Part shown: positions 1-8,835 of the stretch, piece after piece | How the letters are laid out: each line of letters starts with the position of its first letter | Numbering within the stretch: position 1 is the stretch's first letter | From: JBGTBQ01 sp041749275 | Lineage (GTDB): Bacteria > Acidobacteriota > Blastocatellia > Pyrinomonadales > Pyrinomonadaceae | DNA: 55,979 bases | Direction: 5' to 3' | Assembly: GCA_041749275.1 (NCBI GenBank) | Contig: JBGTBQ010000128.1 | Coordinates: forward strand, 1 to 55,979 | Notes under the pieces: generated by a model | What the model was told of the DNA's origin: nothing | Seen by the model: only the letters and a program-made list of their open reading frames with translations | Database searches by the model: none | Made by a program: the position numbers and the translations under genes

Positions 1-21
1 CGCCGCACGCCTCGGCTTCGC

Positions 22-119
22 GGGTGGGGCATTCACCCCACCCTTGACCAAAGGGCGCTGCGCCCCTTTGGAAACCCAGCTAATATGGACAGCTTCCTCC
101 CCGCCGCAAGCAGCGGGGC
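22..119. repeat. cluster of three short GC-rich hairpins
   Basis: Three stem-loops follow one another: perfect 8-bp arms at 22-29/36-43, a bulged stem at 48-71, and a stem near 99-119 with arms of the form CCCCGC/GCGGGG. On the minus strand the last is followed by GGGGAGGAAG, which resembles right ends of IS200/IS605-type elements from memory. No tnpB-like ORF is adjacent, so only the structure is supported. The rest of 1-491 holds no credible gene. An imperfect 15-bp inverted repeat lies at 221-235/278-292, and a one-armed pyrimidine-rich 7-bp repeat near 330-352. Confidence 0.5.
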
Positions 120-491
120 ATCCGCTGAGTTCTTCGTGAAAAGAGTCTCTGGGAGTTGCTTCATCATCAAGCCAAACTCAATCTGGAGGCCAGTTTATGA
201 AATGTGTCCCGACATCAGGTGGACAAGACAAGTCACACCTCGGCGCAGTTGATTCGGCAAATCCATTGCTTCGATGATGACTTGTTTTGTCCTTGACTTT
301 CAACCTCGTCCTAAAATGGCGAAAGTCCACATCCTTTATCCTTCATCCTTTCTTTTGACACTCTTTCCGCCGCTCTGCTACGCTCGTCGTCGCTTTTGCC
401 CGAATACTCCCCTGCTGGCGTTGTTCGACCGGATGCCGCCGTTCCTTGAGACGACCGGCGCAACCACGCACTTGAACGACTGATCCGGTTC

Positions 492-1607
492 ATGCTCTAT
501 CGCTCTATCCTGCGCCCCATTTTGTTCCGCCTGCCGCCGGAGACCGCCCACGAGATGGCACTGAGCGCGCTCTCTTTCGCTTTGAAGCCGGAACCTCTGC
601 GTCGCGTCGTCGCACGGCGTTTCGGGCGCGGTACGTTCGGCGGACTCAGGCGCTTCGGCTTGCATTTCGAGAACCCGGTCGGCCTCGCCGCCGGGTTCGA
701 CAAGAACGGGAAGGTGTACAGCCAGATGGATGCGCTCGGCTTCGGCTTTGTCGAGGTCGGCACCGTGACCAACCGCGCGCAACCGGGGAACCCGCATCCA
801 CGCCTCTTCCGGCTCCCGCTCGACCGCGCACTCATCAACCGGCAGGGGTTCAACAACGACGGAGCGGCGGCGCTCGCACACCGGCTCGAAGAGCGCAAGG
901 CCGGCTGCGTTCTTGGCGTCAACATCGGCAAGAGTCGCGTCGTGGACATCGAAGATGCGACCGAAGACTATCTGGCGAGCTTCCGCCTCGTCCACCCGCA
1001 CGCCGACTACGTCACCGTCAACGTCAGTTCTCCCAACACGCCCGGTCTGCGCGAGCTACAGCGCGCCGACCGTCTCGCCTCGCTCCTCGGTGCCCTTCAG
1101 AGCCGCAACCGTCAACTCTCGGACGCGGCGGGCCGCACGCCCGTTCCCCTGCTGGTCAAAGTCGCGCCCGATTTGAGCGTTAGTGAAATTGAGATGATGG
1201 TTGACGTGGCGCACCGGGAAAGCATCGCGGGCATCATCGCCACCAACACGACGACGAGTCGCGCGGGACTCCGCACGCCCGCGGAAACAGTCGCCGGATG
1301 CGGTGAAGGCGGTCTGAGCGGCGCACCTTTGCGTGAGCGTTCGACGCGGCTGATTGCCGCGCTGCGCCGCCTGACGCGCGGCTCGATGGAGATTGTCGGC
1401 GTGGGCGGTATTTTCAACGCCGCCGACGCATGGGAGAAGATTTGCGCGGGCGCGAGCCTCGTCCAGCTTTACACCGGACTCGTCTATCAGGGCGTCAGTA
1501 TCGCCCGCGACATCAACGATGGGCTGAAGCTGCTCCTCGACCAAAACGGCTTCCGCACGCTCGACGATGCCGTGGGGTGCCGCGCCGAAGAATTAGCGGC
1601 AGCTTGA
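492..1607 (+). CDS. pyrD: dihydroorotate dehydrogenase (quinone), class 2
   Basis: 371 aa. Oxidises dihydroorotate to orotate with quinone as acceptor, the fourth step of de novo UMP synthesis, at the inner membrane. The N-terminal helical region (about residues 1-45) typical of class 2 enzymes precedes the FMN barrel. Visible motifs are AAGFDKNG near 66, NRQGFNNDG near 117, and NVSSPNTPGLR near 177, which carries the class 2 catalytic Ser; IVGVGGI near 300 belongs to the phosphate-binding end. Length fits the family. Its TGA overlaps the ATG of the next gene, so the two are probably translated together. pyrF lies just downstream. Confidence 0.96.
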   Translation: MLYRSILRPILFRLPPETAHEMALSALSFALKPEPLRRVVARRFGRGTFGGLRRFGLHFENPVGLAAGFDKNGKVYSQMDALGFGFVEVGTVTNRAQPGNPHPRLFRLPLDRALINRQGFNNDGAAALAHRLEERKAGCVLGVNIGKSRVVDIEDATEDYLASFRLVHPHADYVTVNVSSPNTPGLRELQRADRLASLLGALQSRNRQLSDAAGRTPVPLLVKVAPDLSVSEIEMMVDVAHRESIAGIIATNTTTSRAGLRTPAETVAGCGEGGLSGAPLRERSTRLIAALRRLTRGSMEIVGVGGIFNAADAWEKICAGASLVQLYTGLVYQGVSIARDINDGLKLLLDQNGFRTLDDAVGCRAEELAAA

Positions 1608-2176
1608 TGATGCATGGAGGTTCGAGAGTCGCCTTGGAGACCGCGCGGCAGAATCCATTGATTCACACAGCGCGTTTGACGCTGCGCGGGCCGCGCATGG
1701 ATGATGCCGGCGCGATTTTCGACGCCTACGCGCAAGACCCGGAGGTAACGCGTTATCTTGTGTGGACTCCGCATCGCTCCGTCGCGGAGACTGAAGCGTT
1801 CCTGCGCCGTGTCGAAGAGTCGCCTGACCTTAGCTCAGATTATCACTGGGGCATCACCGAGGCGGGGCACGATACGATTCGCGGGATGATCGCTCTTCGC
1901 CCACGCGGTCACAAGGCGGAGGTCGGCTATGTCCTTGCGCGCCGGCACTGGGGACGCGGCTATATGACGGAAGCGCTGCGCGCCGTGCTCGAATTCGCTT
2001 TCACTTTGCCCGGCATATATCGCCTCTGGGGGGTGTGCGACGTTGAAAACATTGGCTCGGCGCGCGTCATGGAGAAGGCGGGCTTGAGCTTCGAGGGCGT
2101 TCTGCGTCGCCACACGGTTCATCCAAACGTCGCACCGGAGCCGCGTGATGTACGATGCTACGCGGTGACGCGGTGA
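1607..2176 (+). CDS. GNAT family N-acetyltransferase (RimJ/RimL type)
   Basis: 189 aa from the ATG that overlaps the pyrD stop (TGATG). An in-frame ORF reaches back to 1430 inside pyrD, but that part is a shadow of pyrD. The pattern is Acetyltransf_3: TARLTLRGPRMDDA at the start, an EVGYVLARRHWGRGYMTEAL segment around the acetyl-CoA loop (WGRGYMTEA), and the C-terminal NIGSARVMEKAGLSFEG motif. It should transfer an acetyl group from acetyl-CoA to an amine; the substrate cannot be inferred. It separates the two pyrimidine genes pyrD and pyrF. Confidence 0.9.
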   Translation: MMHGGSRVALETARQNPLIHTARLTLRGPRMDDAGAIFDAYAQDPEVTRYLVWTPHRSVAETEAFLRRVEESPDLSSDYHWGITEAGHDTIRGMIALRPRGHKAEVGYVLARRHWGRGYMTEALRAVLEFAFTLPGIYRLWGVCDVENIGSARVMEKAGLSFEGVLRRHTVHPNVAPEPRDVRCYAVTR

Positions 2177-2200
2177 CAAACTGCACCGAGACCGTATAAT
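2173..2200 (+). promoter_or_regulatory. sigma70-like promoter upstream of pyrF
   Basis: GTGACA at 2173-2178 and a perfect TATAAT at 2195-2200 are separated by 16 bp. The predicted start near 2207 would give pyrF a 5' leader of about 30 nt. The -35 box overlaps the stop region of the upstream acetyltransferase. Confidence 0.55.
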
Positions 2201-2236
2201 CGCCCTCGTTGAACCGAATCCAAAGGAGATAGTCGT

Positions 2237-2986
2237 TTGATCGGAGCACAAACCGTGGCAGGCGTTTCGGCCAGAGAGAAGTTGATCGTCGCGCTCGACG
2301 TGGAGAACGCCGCTGAAGCGCGCCGCGTCTTCGCGGAGTTGCGAGAGCACGCCGGGATGTTCAAGGTCGGATCACAGCTTTTCACTTCCGCCGGGCCTGA
2401 CCTCGTGCGCGAACTCGCGGCGCGCGGCGCGCGCGTCTTCCTCGACCTGAAGTTCCACGACATCCCAAACACCGTCGCCGCCGCGTGCCGCGAGGCCGTC
2501 CGCCTCGGCGTCTCGCTCTTCAACGTTCATGCGGCGGGCGGCGGCGAGATGCTGCGCCGCGCCGCGGATGCAACCGCCGACGAGGCGGCCCGCTTGAACA
2601 TCGAAAGACCATGTCTCATCGCCGTCACCGTGCTGACAAGCGCCGATGCTTCCGTGCTCGCCGAGACGGGAGTCGCCGCGCCCTCGGTCGCGGCACAGGT
2701 CACGCGCCTCGCACGACTTGCGGGTGATTGCGGTCTCGATGGTGTCGTCGCATCGCCACACGAAATCGCCCCGGTGCGCGCGTCGGTCGGGCACGAAGGC
2801 TTTCTGATCGTCACTCCCGGCGTGCGCCCGACCGCGGCCTCCCACGACGACCAGAAGCGCGTTATGACGCCCGCCGAAGCCGTCCGCGCGGGCGCCGATC
2901 TCATCGTCATGGGCCGCGCCATCCTGAATGCCCCAGACCCGGCCCGCGCGGCGCGCGAGATCGTCGAGGAGATGGAGAAGCGTTAG
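2237..2986 (+). CDS. pyrF: orotidine 5'-phosphate decarboxylase
   Basis: 249 aa. Decarboxylates OMP to UMP, the last step of de novo pyrimidine synthesis. KLIVALDVENA opens the barrel, and FLDLKFHDIPNTV (near residues 74-86) contains the catalytic Lys/Asp array. VTPGVRP and VMGRAI near the C terminus are phosphate-binding loops. The start is a TTG supported by AAAGGAG 8 nt upstream. Group 1 PyrF length. A separate promoter lies just upstream, so it need not depend on pyrD transcription. Confidence 0.96.
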   Translation: MIGAQTVAGVSAREKLIVALDVENAAEARRVFAELREHAGMFKVGSQLFTSAGPDLVRELAARGARVFLDLKFHDIPNTVAAACREAVRLGVSLFNVHAAGGGEMLRRAADATADEAARLNIERPCLIAVTVLTSADASVLAETGVAAPSVAAQVTRLARLAGDCGLDGVVASPHEIAPVRASVGHEGFLIVTPGVRPTAASHDDQKRVMTPAEAVRAGADLIVMGRAILNAPDPARAAREIVEEMEKR

Positions 2987-2991
2987 CAAGC

Positions 2992-3110
2992 AGGAATCAG
3001 GAGGCAGGTAAAACCGCGGATGTTCTCAAATCTGAAAATTCAAATCTCACACAGAGAACCGGAGGTTCTTGGTCCCTGTCTCCGCCTACTTTCCGCCTCC
3101 CGTCTTTCAG
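2992..3110. repeat. heptad-repeat hairpin element (locus 1, weak)
   Basis: 7-bp units of the type CAGGAAT-CAGGAGG-CAGGTAA after the pyrF stop face a pyrimidine-rich right arm (CCTGTCT-CCGCCTA-CTTTCCG-CCTCCCG) just before the next start codon. Pairing is imperfect compared with the other loci. Confidence 0.45.
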
Positions 3111-3111
3111 C

Positions 3112-3849
3112 ATGAGAGTTGAGTACCGCAAACAGGGCGCCGGCCCGCCCATCGTGTACGTGTCGGGAATCGAGGGCACCGGCAAGCTCTTTTACAAACA
3201 GGCGGCTGATCTTGAGCGCGACCACACGATCCTCTCGTTCCCGCTGCGCGGGGAGGGTCGTTATGGGATGTCGCGGCTGGTCGAAGACCTTGCATGGGTC
3301 GTGCGCGACGCGGGCATCGAGCGTGCGACTTTCGTCGGCGAGTCATTCGGCGGCCTGCTGACGATGGCCGCGGCGCTCTCTGAGCCGCAAATATTCGAGC
3401 GCCTGATTCTGGTCAACACTTTCCCCTTCTTCACGCAACGTGCGAAGATTAATCTGGGGGTGCTGCTCTTCTCCCTGCTGCCGTACCAGATGATTAAGGC
3501 GCACCGGACGCGGAACGCGCGTCACGTCCTGTTCACCGACGACATGGGCGACGAAGACCGGCGGCTCTTTCGTGAACACACGAGGATCGTGCCCTACGAA
3601 GGCTACGTGTCACGCTTGAGGATTATCCGCGACACCGATTTGCGCCCTCGGCTCGGCGAAATCAACATCCCGACGCTCGTCGTCGCGGGAACCGCCGACC
3701 GGCTGATAAATAGCGTCGCGGCGGCTAAACTCCTGTCGGAGCGTCTGCCGCGTGCGCGGCTGAAGCTGCTCGAAGGTACGGGGCACACGGCGCTGCTTTC
3801 GGGCCGCGTGCGCGTGCGCGAATGGCTAAAGGAGTTCGAGGATTTATAA
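3112..3849 (+). CDS. alpha/beta hydrolase
   Basis: 245 aa from ATG 3112; the open frame extends upstream, but that part is a shadow of pyrF. Alpha/beta-hydrolase fold: the strand IVYVSGIEGTG near residues 14-24 sits at the oxyanion region, the nucleophile elbow is GESFGG near 77-82 (Ser), the acid strand is LVVAGTADRLI near 190-200, and the catalytic His is in GTGHTA near 225. No signal peptide, so cytoplasmic. Substrate unknown. The leader contains a heptad-repeat element. Confidence 0.85.
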   Translation: MRVEYRKQGAGPPIVYVSGIEGTGKLFYKQAADLERDHTILSFPLRGEGRYGMSRLVEDLAWVVRDAGIERATFVGESFGGLLTMAAALSEPQIFERLILVNTFPFFTQRAKINLGVLLFSLLPYQMIKAHRTRNARHVLFTDDMGDEDRRLFREHTRIVPYEGYVSRLRIIRDTDLRPRLGEINIPTLVVAGTADRLINSVAAAKLLSERLPRARLKLLEGTGHTALLSGRVRVREWLKEFEDL

Positions 3850-3952
3850 TCTCGGTCAGGAGCTTTTGGAACGGCGACCATCCAGCCGACGTGAAATCAC
3901 AGCCCGCTGATCGGCGCGGGACGCGGGAGTTGAGTTTTGAGGAGGGGATTTT

Positions 3953-5545
3953 TTGTTTCGACTGATTAAGTCGCTGAGAACTGTTCATGCGCTGCTGCTG
4001 CTGTTTTGTTTAAGCCTCTGCGCCGTCGCCCAGTCTCAAACTCGGAGCGAGGTCGCGGCATCTTCCTTCTCCAGCACACCCTACGTCGTAGGCGAGAAGC
4101 TCTCTTACAATGTCTCCTTCTCGAACTTCCCGACCGCCGCGCACGTTGAGTTGCTGGTCGCCGGGCGCGGACAGTTTTCGGGACGCGAAGGCGTCGAACT
4201 GCGCGCTCACGTCGAGACGATTGGCGTCGTCAGCGCCGCGCTCTACTCGATCAACAACGACTACGTCACCTTCGTTGACCCCTCGACGGGGCTTCCTTAC
4301 CGCGCGCAACAGACCATCCGTGAGGGCGCGCGCACGGAGAACGTGACGAGCGACCTCAACGTGGTGGTGGGAGCAGCAGCAATGCCATCCACGCAGCTCG
4401 CAGGCTCGCCCGGCGCCTTCGACTTCGTCTCCGCGCTGTACCGCCTGCGCGCCCTGCCGCTCTCGCAGGGCGCTGTCTACGCCATCAACGTGCAAAACGG
4501 CGCGAGAATCTTCAACGCGGAACTGCGTGTGACGGGGCGCGAACTCATCAAAACCAACGTCGGCTCGTCCAACTCAATCGTCACGCAGATTCGTGTCCGT
4601 GGAGACTCCACGGCGGACGACTACCGCATCCGCATCTACTTCACGGACGACGAGCGGCACATTCCCGTGCTCATCACGGCGCGGCTCCGCTCCGGCGAGA
4701 TACGCGCGGAACTCGCCAGCTCGGAAATTCTTCCCGCGACAGCCCCGCCGCTCGCCGCTGACGGAACCCTGCTGGCGCAGGCGCCTCCGCAAACGACCAC
4801 GGCGCCCCTGCCCGGTATTGCGCCCGCCACGAGTCCGGCGACAAATCCGCCCCTGAATGTCGCCACCTCGCTCCCGGTGCTTCCTTTCAAAGTCGGAGAG
4901 GAGTTGAACTTCAATTTCTTCCTCGGCAACGGCGCGCAGCCCGTCGGCGCCGCCTCATTCCGCGTGCGCGCGCGCGCCAGCTATTTCAACCGAGATGGTC
5001 TCCTGCTCGCTTCTTCGCTGCGTTCCGCCGGCGCGATGCAGGGTCTGTTTCAGGTCAACGATCAGATTAACTCTTACGTGGACGCGGCGACGCTGCGTCC
5101 CTTTCGAACGGAGTTGAACTTGATTGAAGGTAAGCGACAGGATAAGTGGGTCATCTCGCTCGACCAAAATGGCGGCAGCGCTCTCTTTGACGACGGCACG
5201 CGCGTCGAAGTTCCCGTCGGCACGCACGATATCCTCTCGGTCTTCTACGCGCTACGCTCCTTCGATCTCACGCCGTCGAAACGCACGACCGTCTCGCTGC
5301 TCGTCAACAAACGCCCGCGCCTGCTCCACATTGACGCCCTGCGCCGCGCGAACATTCAACTCGGCGGCAAACAGATCGAGGCTGTCGAGTTGTCCTTGAA
5401 GACCAACGACCCGCAAGGCGATCAGCTCGCGTTGCGTCTCTGGGTCAGTACGGACAGACGCCGCCTCCCTCTGCGTCTGACCGCGCAGACGCCCCTCGGC
5501 CCCGTCCGCGCGGACTTGGCAATCATTCCCACCACCCTTCAGTAG
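3953..5545 (+). CDS. exported protein with two DUF3108 domains
   Basis: 530 aa. TTG start with GGAGGGG about 6 nt upstream. Residues 1-28 form a signal peptide (hydrophobic LLLLFCLSLCAVA, then AQSQ). Two DUF3108-type repeats follow: one opening YVVGEKLSYNVSF (about 45-260) and one opening FKVGEELNFNFFLG (about 315-525), joined by a Pro/Thr/Ala-rich linker of about 50 residues. Each carries the family run ending in polarity like RLWVSTDRRRLPLRL. DUF3108 proteins are envelope proteins of unknown function in diderms; the tandem form suggests a periplasmic two-domain barrel or scaffold. Monocistronic by context. Confidence 0.8.
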   Translation: MFRLIKSLRTVHALLLLFCLSLCAVAQSQTRSEVAASSFSSTPYVVGEKLSYNVSFSNFPTAAHVELLVAGRGQFSGREGVELRAHVETIGVVSAALYSINNDYVTFVDPSTGLPYRAQQTIREGARTENVTSDLNVVVGAAAMPSTQLAGSPGAFDFVSALYRLRALPLSQGAVYAINVQNGARIFNAELRVTGRELIKTNVGSSNSIVTQIRVRGDSTADDYRIRIYFTDDERHIPVLITARLRSGEIRAELASSEILPATAPPLAADGTLLAQAPPQTTTAPLPGIAPATSPATNPPLNVATSLPVLPFKVGEELNFNFFLGNGAQPVGAASFRVRARASYFNRDGLLLASSLRSAGAMQGLFQVNDQINSYVDAATLRPFRTELNLIEGKRQDKWVISLDQNGGSALFDDGTRVEVPVGTHDILSVFYALRSFDLTPSKRTTVSLLVNKRPRLLHIDALRRANIQLGGKQIEAVELSLKTNDPQGDQLALRLWVSTDRRRLPLRLTAQTPLGPVRADLAIIPTTLQ

Positions 5546-5599
5546 CGCCAATCACCACCATCCAATCGCCCTACCCGATTCCGAATCCCTTTTATGAAA

Positions 5600-5628
5600 T
5601 TGAATTCTATTTTCAACTACTATATTCT
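5600..5628 (+). promoter_or_regulatory. possible feo promoter/operator
   Basis: An AT-rich island in GC-rich DNA lies about 75-105 bp before feoA. It has TTGAAT at 5600-5605 and TATTCT at 5623-5628, 17 bp apart. The dyad TTGAA-N7-TTCAA (5600-5616) overlaps the -35 box and could bind an iron regulator. It does not match the classical Fur box, so the regulator is unknown. Confidence 0.35.
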
Positions 5629-5702
5629 GATTACACTCGAACTTTACGACGAAGCAGTCCGTGTAGGTGACATCGTCGAATCTCGAATTCAACGGAGTGA
5701 TA

Positions 5703-5960
5703 TTGGCGGAAAGAAAGAAAGAAGCGTTGACGCTCGATAGCTTGCCGCATCGCGCCCCTGCCCGCGTGGTTGCGGTGCGGGGTTCCGGCGCAACCGCGCG
5801 CAGGCTGATGGAGATGGGAGTTGTGCCGGGTGCTCCGGTCTGCGTAATCAGGTCGGCTCCGCTCGGCGATCCGCTTGAAGTCCGCGTCCGCAACTACCAC
5901 CTTGCGCTCCGGCGCAACGAAGCCCAGACGATTGATGTAATGATATGTGATGAGGAATAG
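5703..5960 (+). CDS. feoA: FeoA domain protein, ferrous iron transport
   Basis: 85 aa from TTG 5703, chosen because GGAG lies 5 nt upstream; a GTG at 5667 would give 97 aa. A single SH3-like FeoA domain: LTLDSLPHRAPARVVAV, then the hallmark ARRLMEMGVVPGAPV, and a final strand with NYHLALRRNEAQTIDV. FeoA is a small cytoplasmic partner of the FeoB Fe(II) permease. feoB begins 90 bp downstream, the gap being filled by a heptad-repeat hairpin, so the two are likely one operon. Confidence 0.93.
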   Translation: MAERKKEALTLDSLPHRAPARVVAVRGSGATARRLMEMGVVPGAPVCVIRSAPLGDPLEVRVRNYHLALRRNEAQTIDVMICDEE

Positions 5961-6040
5961 TCTGGAGTCTGAAGTCTGAAGTTTGAAGTCTGGAGTCTGA
6001 ACGAAAACCGTTTTCTGACTTCATGTTTCAGACTCCAGAC
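5959..6040. repeat. heptad-repeat hairpin element (locus 2, feoA-feoB)
   Basis: Six consecutive 7-mers of the type TCTGGAG/TCTGAAG begin at about 5961. Complementary units (CTTCATG, TTTCAGA, CTCCAGA) form the right arm near 6017-6040. No U-tract follows. The left arm begins at the feoA stop codon. Confidence 0.85.
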
Positions 6041-6050
6041 GGCCTTTATT

Positions 6051-8273
6051 ATGAAAGCCATTCTCGAATCCCCTCCCCCCGCCGATGTTGCCCCCGCGCC
6101 GGAAGCAGTGCGGAGTCTGACAGTCGCGCTGGCGGGCAATCCGAACGCGGGCAAGACGAGTCTCTTCAACGCGCTGACCGGCCTGCGGCAGAAGGTGGCG
6201 AACTACCCCGGCGTCACCGTCGAGCGGAAAGAGGGCGCCTGGCAACTCCGCGAGGATGCGCCCATCGCAAGACTGATTGACCTCCCCGGTCTCTACAGCC
6301 TCGACGCCGCTTCCATAGATGAGCGCATCGCGCGCGATGTTCTGAACGGTCGCGTCGAGCACACGCCCGCCCCCGACGTGATCGTCGCGGTCGTTGACGC
6401 CACCAACCTTGAACGCAACCTCTACCTCGTCACGCAACTTCTTGAGATCGGTCGCCCGCTCGTGGTCGCGCTCACCATGATAGACCTCGCGGAGCGGAAC
6501 CGCGTCGAGATTGACGCGGCCAGTTTGAGCGATGCGCTCGGCGTCACGGTGATTCCGGTTGTGGCGACGCGGCGGCGCGGGTTGGAAGAGTTGGCGCGGG
6601 CGGTGTTGAAGGCCGCCGGTGAGAAAGCTTCGGCGATGAGATGGCCGCTGACGGCGGGGACGGAGGATGAGCTATCGCGGCTTTCGGGCAACGGTCACGG
6701 AGGTCGTGAGGCGGCGCTCCGTGAGCTATTCGCCGACGAACTTCCGGAAGACGGAGAACGGAGCGCCGCCATCCTCGCCGCGCGCGAACGTCTTTCGCGG
6801 ACGGGGGCGCAGTGGTGGCAGGAACCGCTGGTCGCGCGTTACAGATGGATCGAGCGCGTCGCGGCTGACGCCGTGCGCGGCGAGAAGGCGTCGGGCAAAA
6901 GGTCGAGCGCGACCGAGCGGATTGACTCGCTTCTGACCAACAAACTCTTCGGCCCGGTCGTCTTTCTCCTCGTCATGCTGCTCGTTTTCCAGACGATCTT
7001 TTCGTGGGCCACGCTGCCGATGGACTTGATAGACAAGGGCTTCGGCATTCTCGGCGAGGCGGTGCGCGGAGCGATGCCCGACGGGTTGCTGACGAACCTG
7101 TTGGTTGACGGTATCATCGCGGGTGTCGGCGGCGTGCTCGTCTTCCTGCCGCAAATCCTCCTGCTCTTCTTCTTCATCGCGCTGCTGGAAGACAGCGGCT
7201 ACATGGCGCGGGCGGCGTTTTTGATGGATCGCCTGATGCGGGGCGTGGGGCTGCATGGCAAGGCGTTCATGCCGCTCCTGTCGAGCTTCGCGTGTGCGAT
7301 TCCGGGCATCATGGCGACGCGGACGATTGAGAATCCGAAAGACCGCATCGCCACCATCATGATCGCGCCGTTTATGAGTTGTTCGGCGCGGCTCCCGGTT
7401 TACACGCTGATGATCGCCGCGTTCTTCTCTGATCGGACGGTCTTCGGTTTCGTCTCGGTCGGGGCGCTCATCATCCTCTCGATGTACCTGCTGGGAATCG
7501 CCGTGGCGATTGTCGTGGCGTGGATACTGAAACACACGATCTTGAAGGCGCCGCCTCCGCCGCTCGTGCTTGAGTTGCCGCCGTATCGTCTGCCGAACCC
7601 GCTCAACATCATGCAGACGATGAGTTCGCGCGGGTGGATTTTCATTAAACGCGCGGGCACGGTGATTCTCTCCATCTCGATTCTGCTCTGGGCGCTGATG
7701 ACGTTCCCGCGCACCGACATCGCGCCCGTGCCGGACGAGTCGGAAGGCGCCGCCGTGCAGGCAATGCGCGAGACGGGCGTGGAGTCGCGCGGCGCTCCCG
7801 CGCCCGGCGTGGAGTTGTCGCCCGCTGAGGCCGACCGCGAGGGCGAGCGTCTTCGACTGAGTTTTGCCGGACGGATGGGACATCTGCTTGAGCCGGTGAT
7901 CGCGCCGCTCGGCTTCGACTGGAAGATGGGCATCGGTCTGATCGCCTCGTTCGCCGCGCGAGAGACGCTCGTCTCGACCTTGAGCATCGTCTACAACGTC
8001 GGCAAGAATGCGGAGGCCGACTCGCCTTCACTGATTGACGCGGTGAAGAATGCCAAGCGACCTGACGGCAGCCCTGCTTGGACGCCTCTCGTCGCTGTCT
8101 CGATGATGGTCTTTTTCGTGCTGGCCTGCCAGTGCATGTCCACCATCGCCGTCGTCCGGCGCGAAACGAACTCGTGGCGCTGGCCGCTCTTCATGGTCGC
8201 TTATATGCTGGTGCTGGCCTATATCGCTTCGTTCGTGACGTATCAAAGCGGGCGTCTGCTCGGTTTGGGATAA
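6051..8273 (+). CDS. feoB: ferrous iron transport protein B
   Basis: 740 aa Fe(II) permease of the inner membrane. N-terminal G domain: G1 GNPNAGKTS near residue 31, the switch segment VANYPGVTVERKEG, G3 DLPGLYSL, and G4-type TMIDLAE. A helical linker follows, then two gate regions with FeoB signatures such as YMARAAFLMDR and SCSARLPVYTLM, and about ten hydrophobic segments. A charged loop (about 565-600) separates the last membrane blocks. A FeoB-associated small protein follows 9 bp downstream. Regulation by iron is expected, perhaps through the dyad upstream of feoA. Confidence 0.96.
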   Translation: MKAILESPPPADVAPAPEAVRSLTVALAGNPNAGKTSLFNALTGLRQKVANYPGVTVERKEGAWQLREDAPIARLIDLPGLYSLDAASIDERIARDVLNGRVEHTPAPDVIVAVVDATNLERNLYLVTQLLEIGRPLVVALTMIDLAERNRVEIDAASLSDALGVTVIPVVATRRRGLEELARAVLKAAGEKASAMRWPLTAGTEDELSRLSGNGHGGREAALRELFADELPEDGERSAAILAARERLSRTGAQWWQEPLVARYRWIERVAADAVRGEKASGKRSSATERIDSLLTNKLFGPVVFLLVMLLVFQTIFSWATLPMDLIDKGFGILGEAVRGAMPDGLLTNLLVDGIIAGVGGVLVFLPQILLLFFFIALLEDSGYMARAAFLMDRLMRGVGLHGKAFMPLLSSFACAIPGIMATRTIENPKDRIATIMIAPFMSCSARLPVYTLMIAAFFSDRTVFGFVSVGALIILSMYLLGIAVAIVVAWILKHTILKAPPPPLVLELPPYRLPNPLNIMQTMSSRGWIFIKRAGTVILSISILLWALMTFPRTDIAPVPDESEGAAVQAMRETGVESRGAPAPGVELSPAEADREGERLRLSFAGRMGHLLEPVIAPLGFDWKMGIGLIASFAARETLVSTLSIVYNVGKNAEADSPSLIDAVKNAKRPDGSPAWTPLVAVSMMVFFVLACQCMSTIAVVRRETNSWRWPLFMVAYMLVLAYIASFVTYQSGRLLGLG

Positions 8274-8282
8274 CAACTTGCC

Positions 8283-8522
8283 GTGTTTGACTGGCAAACT
8301 CTAGCGGTCTTTCTTATCGTTCTCACTGCCTTCGCCTACGCGGCGCGGCGCGGTCTGGCGCGGCTGCGCTCCTTTCGCCCGAAGTCGAAGCAGGCCGCGT
8401 CGTTGTGCGCGACCGGCTGCGGCGCGTGCGGAGAAAAGCAAGACGCCGCACCGTCCACGCCGACCATCGTCCAAATCACTCCATCAAAAAGCCTCCTGCG
8501 TCGCGGACACGCCAAACAGTAG
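8283..8522 (+). CDS. FeoB-associated Cys-rich membrane protein
   Basis: 79 aa, GTG start 9 bp after feoB. An N-terminal hydrophobic helix (LAVFLIVLTAFAYAA) is followed by a basic stretch and the Cys motif CATGCGACG (near residues 42-50). This matches the small FeoB-associated Cys-rich family found after feoB in many bacteria. The cysteines probably face the cytoplasm and may handle Fe(II) leaving FeoB; that role is inference. Confidence 0.82.
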   Translation: MFDWQTLAVFLIVLTAFAYAARRGLARLRSFRPKSKQAASLCATGCGACGEKQDAAPSTPTIVQITPSKSLLRRGHAKQ

Positions 8523-8542
8523 GACGGACATCCATGTCCGTC
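8523..8542. repeat. short palindrome after the feo operon
   Basis: A 9-bp arm pair (GACGGACAT/ATGTCCGTC) with a 2-bp centre starts right at the end of the FeoB-associated gene. There is no T-tract, so it is at best a weak terminator. The rest of 8543-8835 shows no gene or tRNA. Confidence 0.4.
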
Positions 8543-8835
8543 GCATCATCAACCGAGCGCATCAAACGGGCCGCCATTATCGAGCGCGTCAGCATCAGTC
8601 ACGATGAAGGGGCTATCAGATGAAGTGGCCGAGGACGCCGTTCGCGTGACCGAGCGAGTTCAAGCGGATGTCACGCGCCCCTCTGAAGCGTCTCGTTTCG
8701 GCGCATTACAAATCATCGCGGCCTAATGCAATGTGCGTTTGTATCGGTTCAGGGAGTCAACGGAGATTAGAGAGAAAAACTACAGCCTGCCTTTCATCCT
8801 CCATCCGTCACTGACAGACACTCAACTTGCGCGGT

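Noticed and set aside
5959..6040. Heptad arrays as CRISPR
   Set aside because: Units are 7 bp with no spacers and they form two inverted arms; no cas genes.
6726..7883. 385-aa minus-strand ORF
   Set aside because: Antisense shadow of feoB in GC-rich DNA; composition is Arg/His/Glu-rich with no domain.
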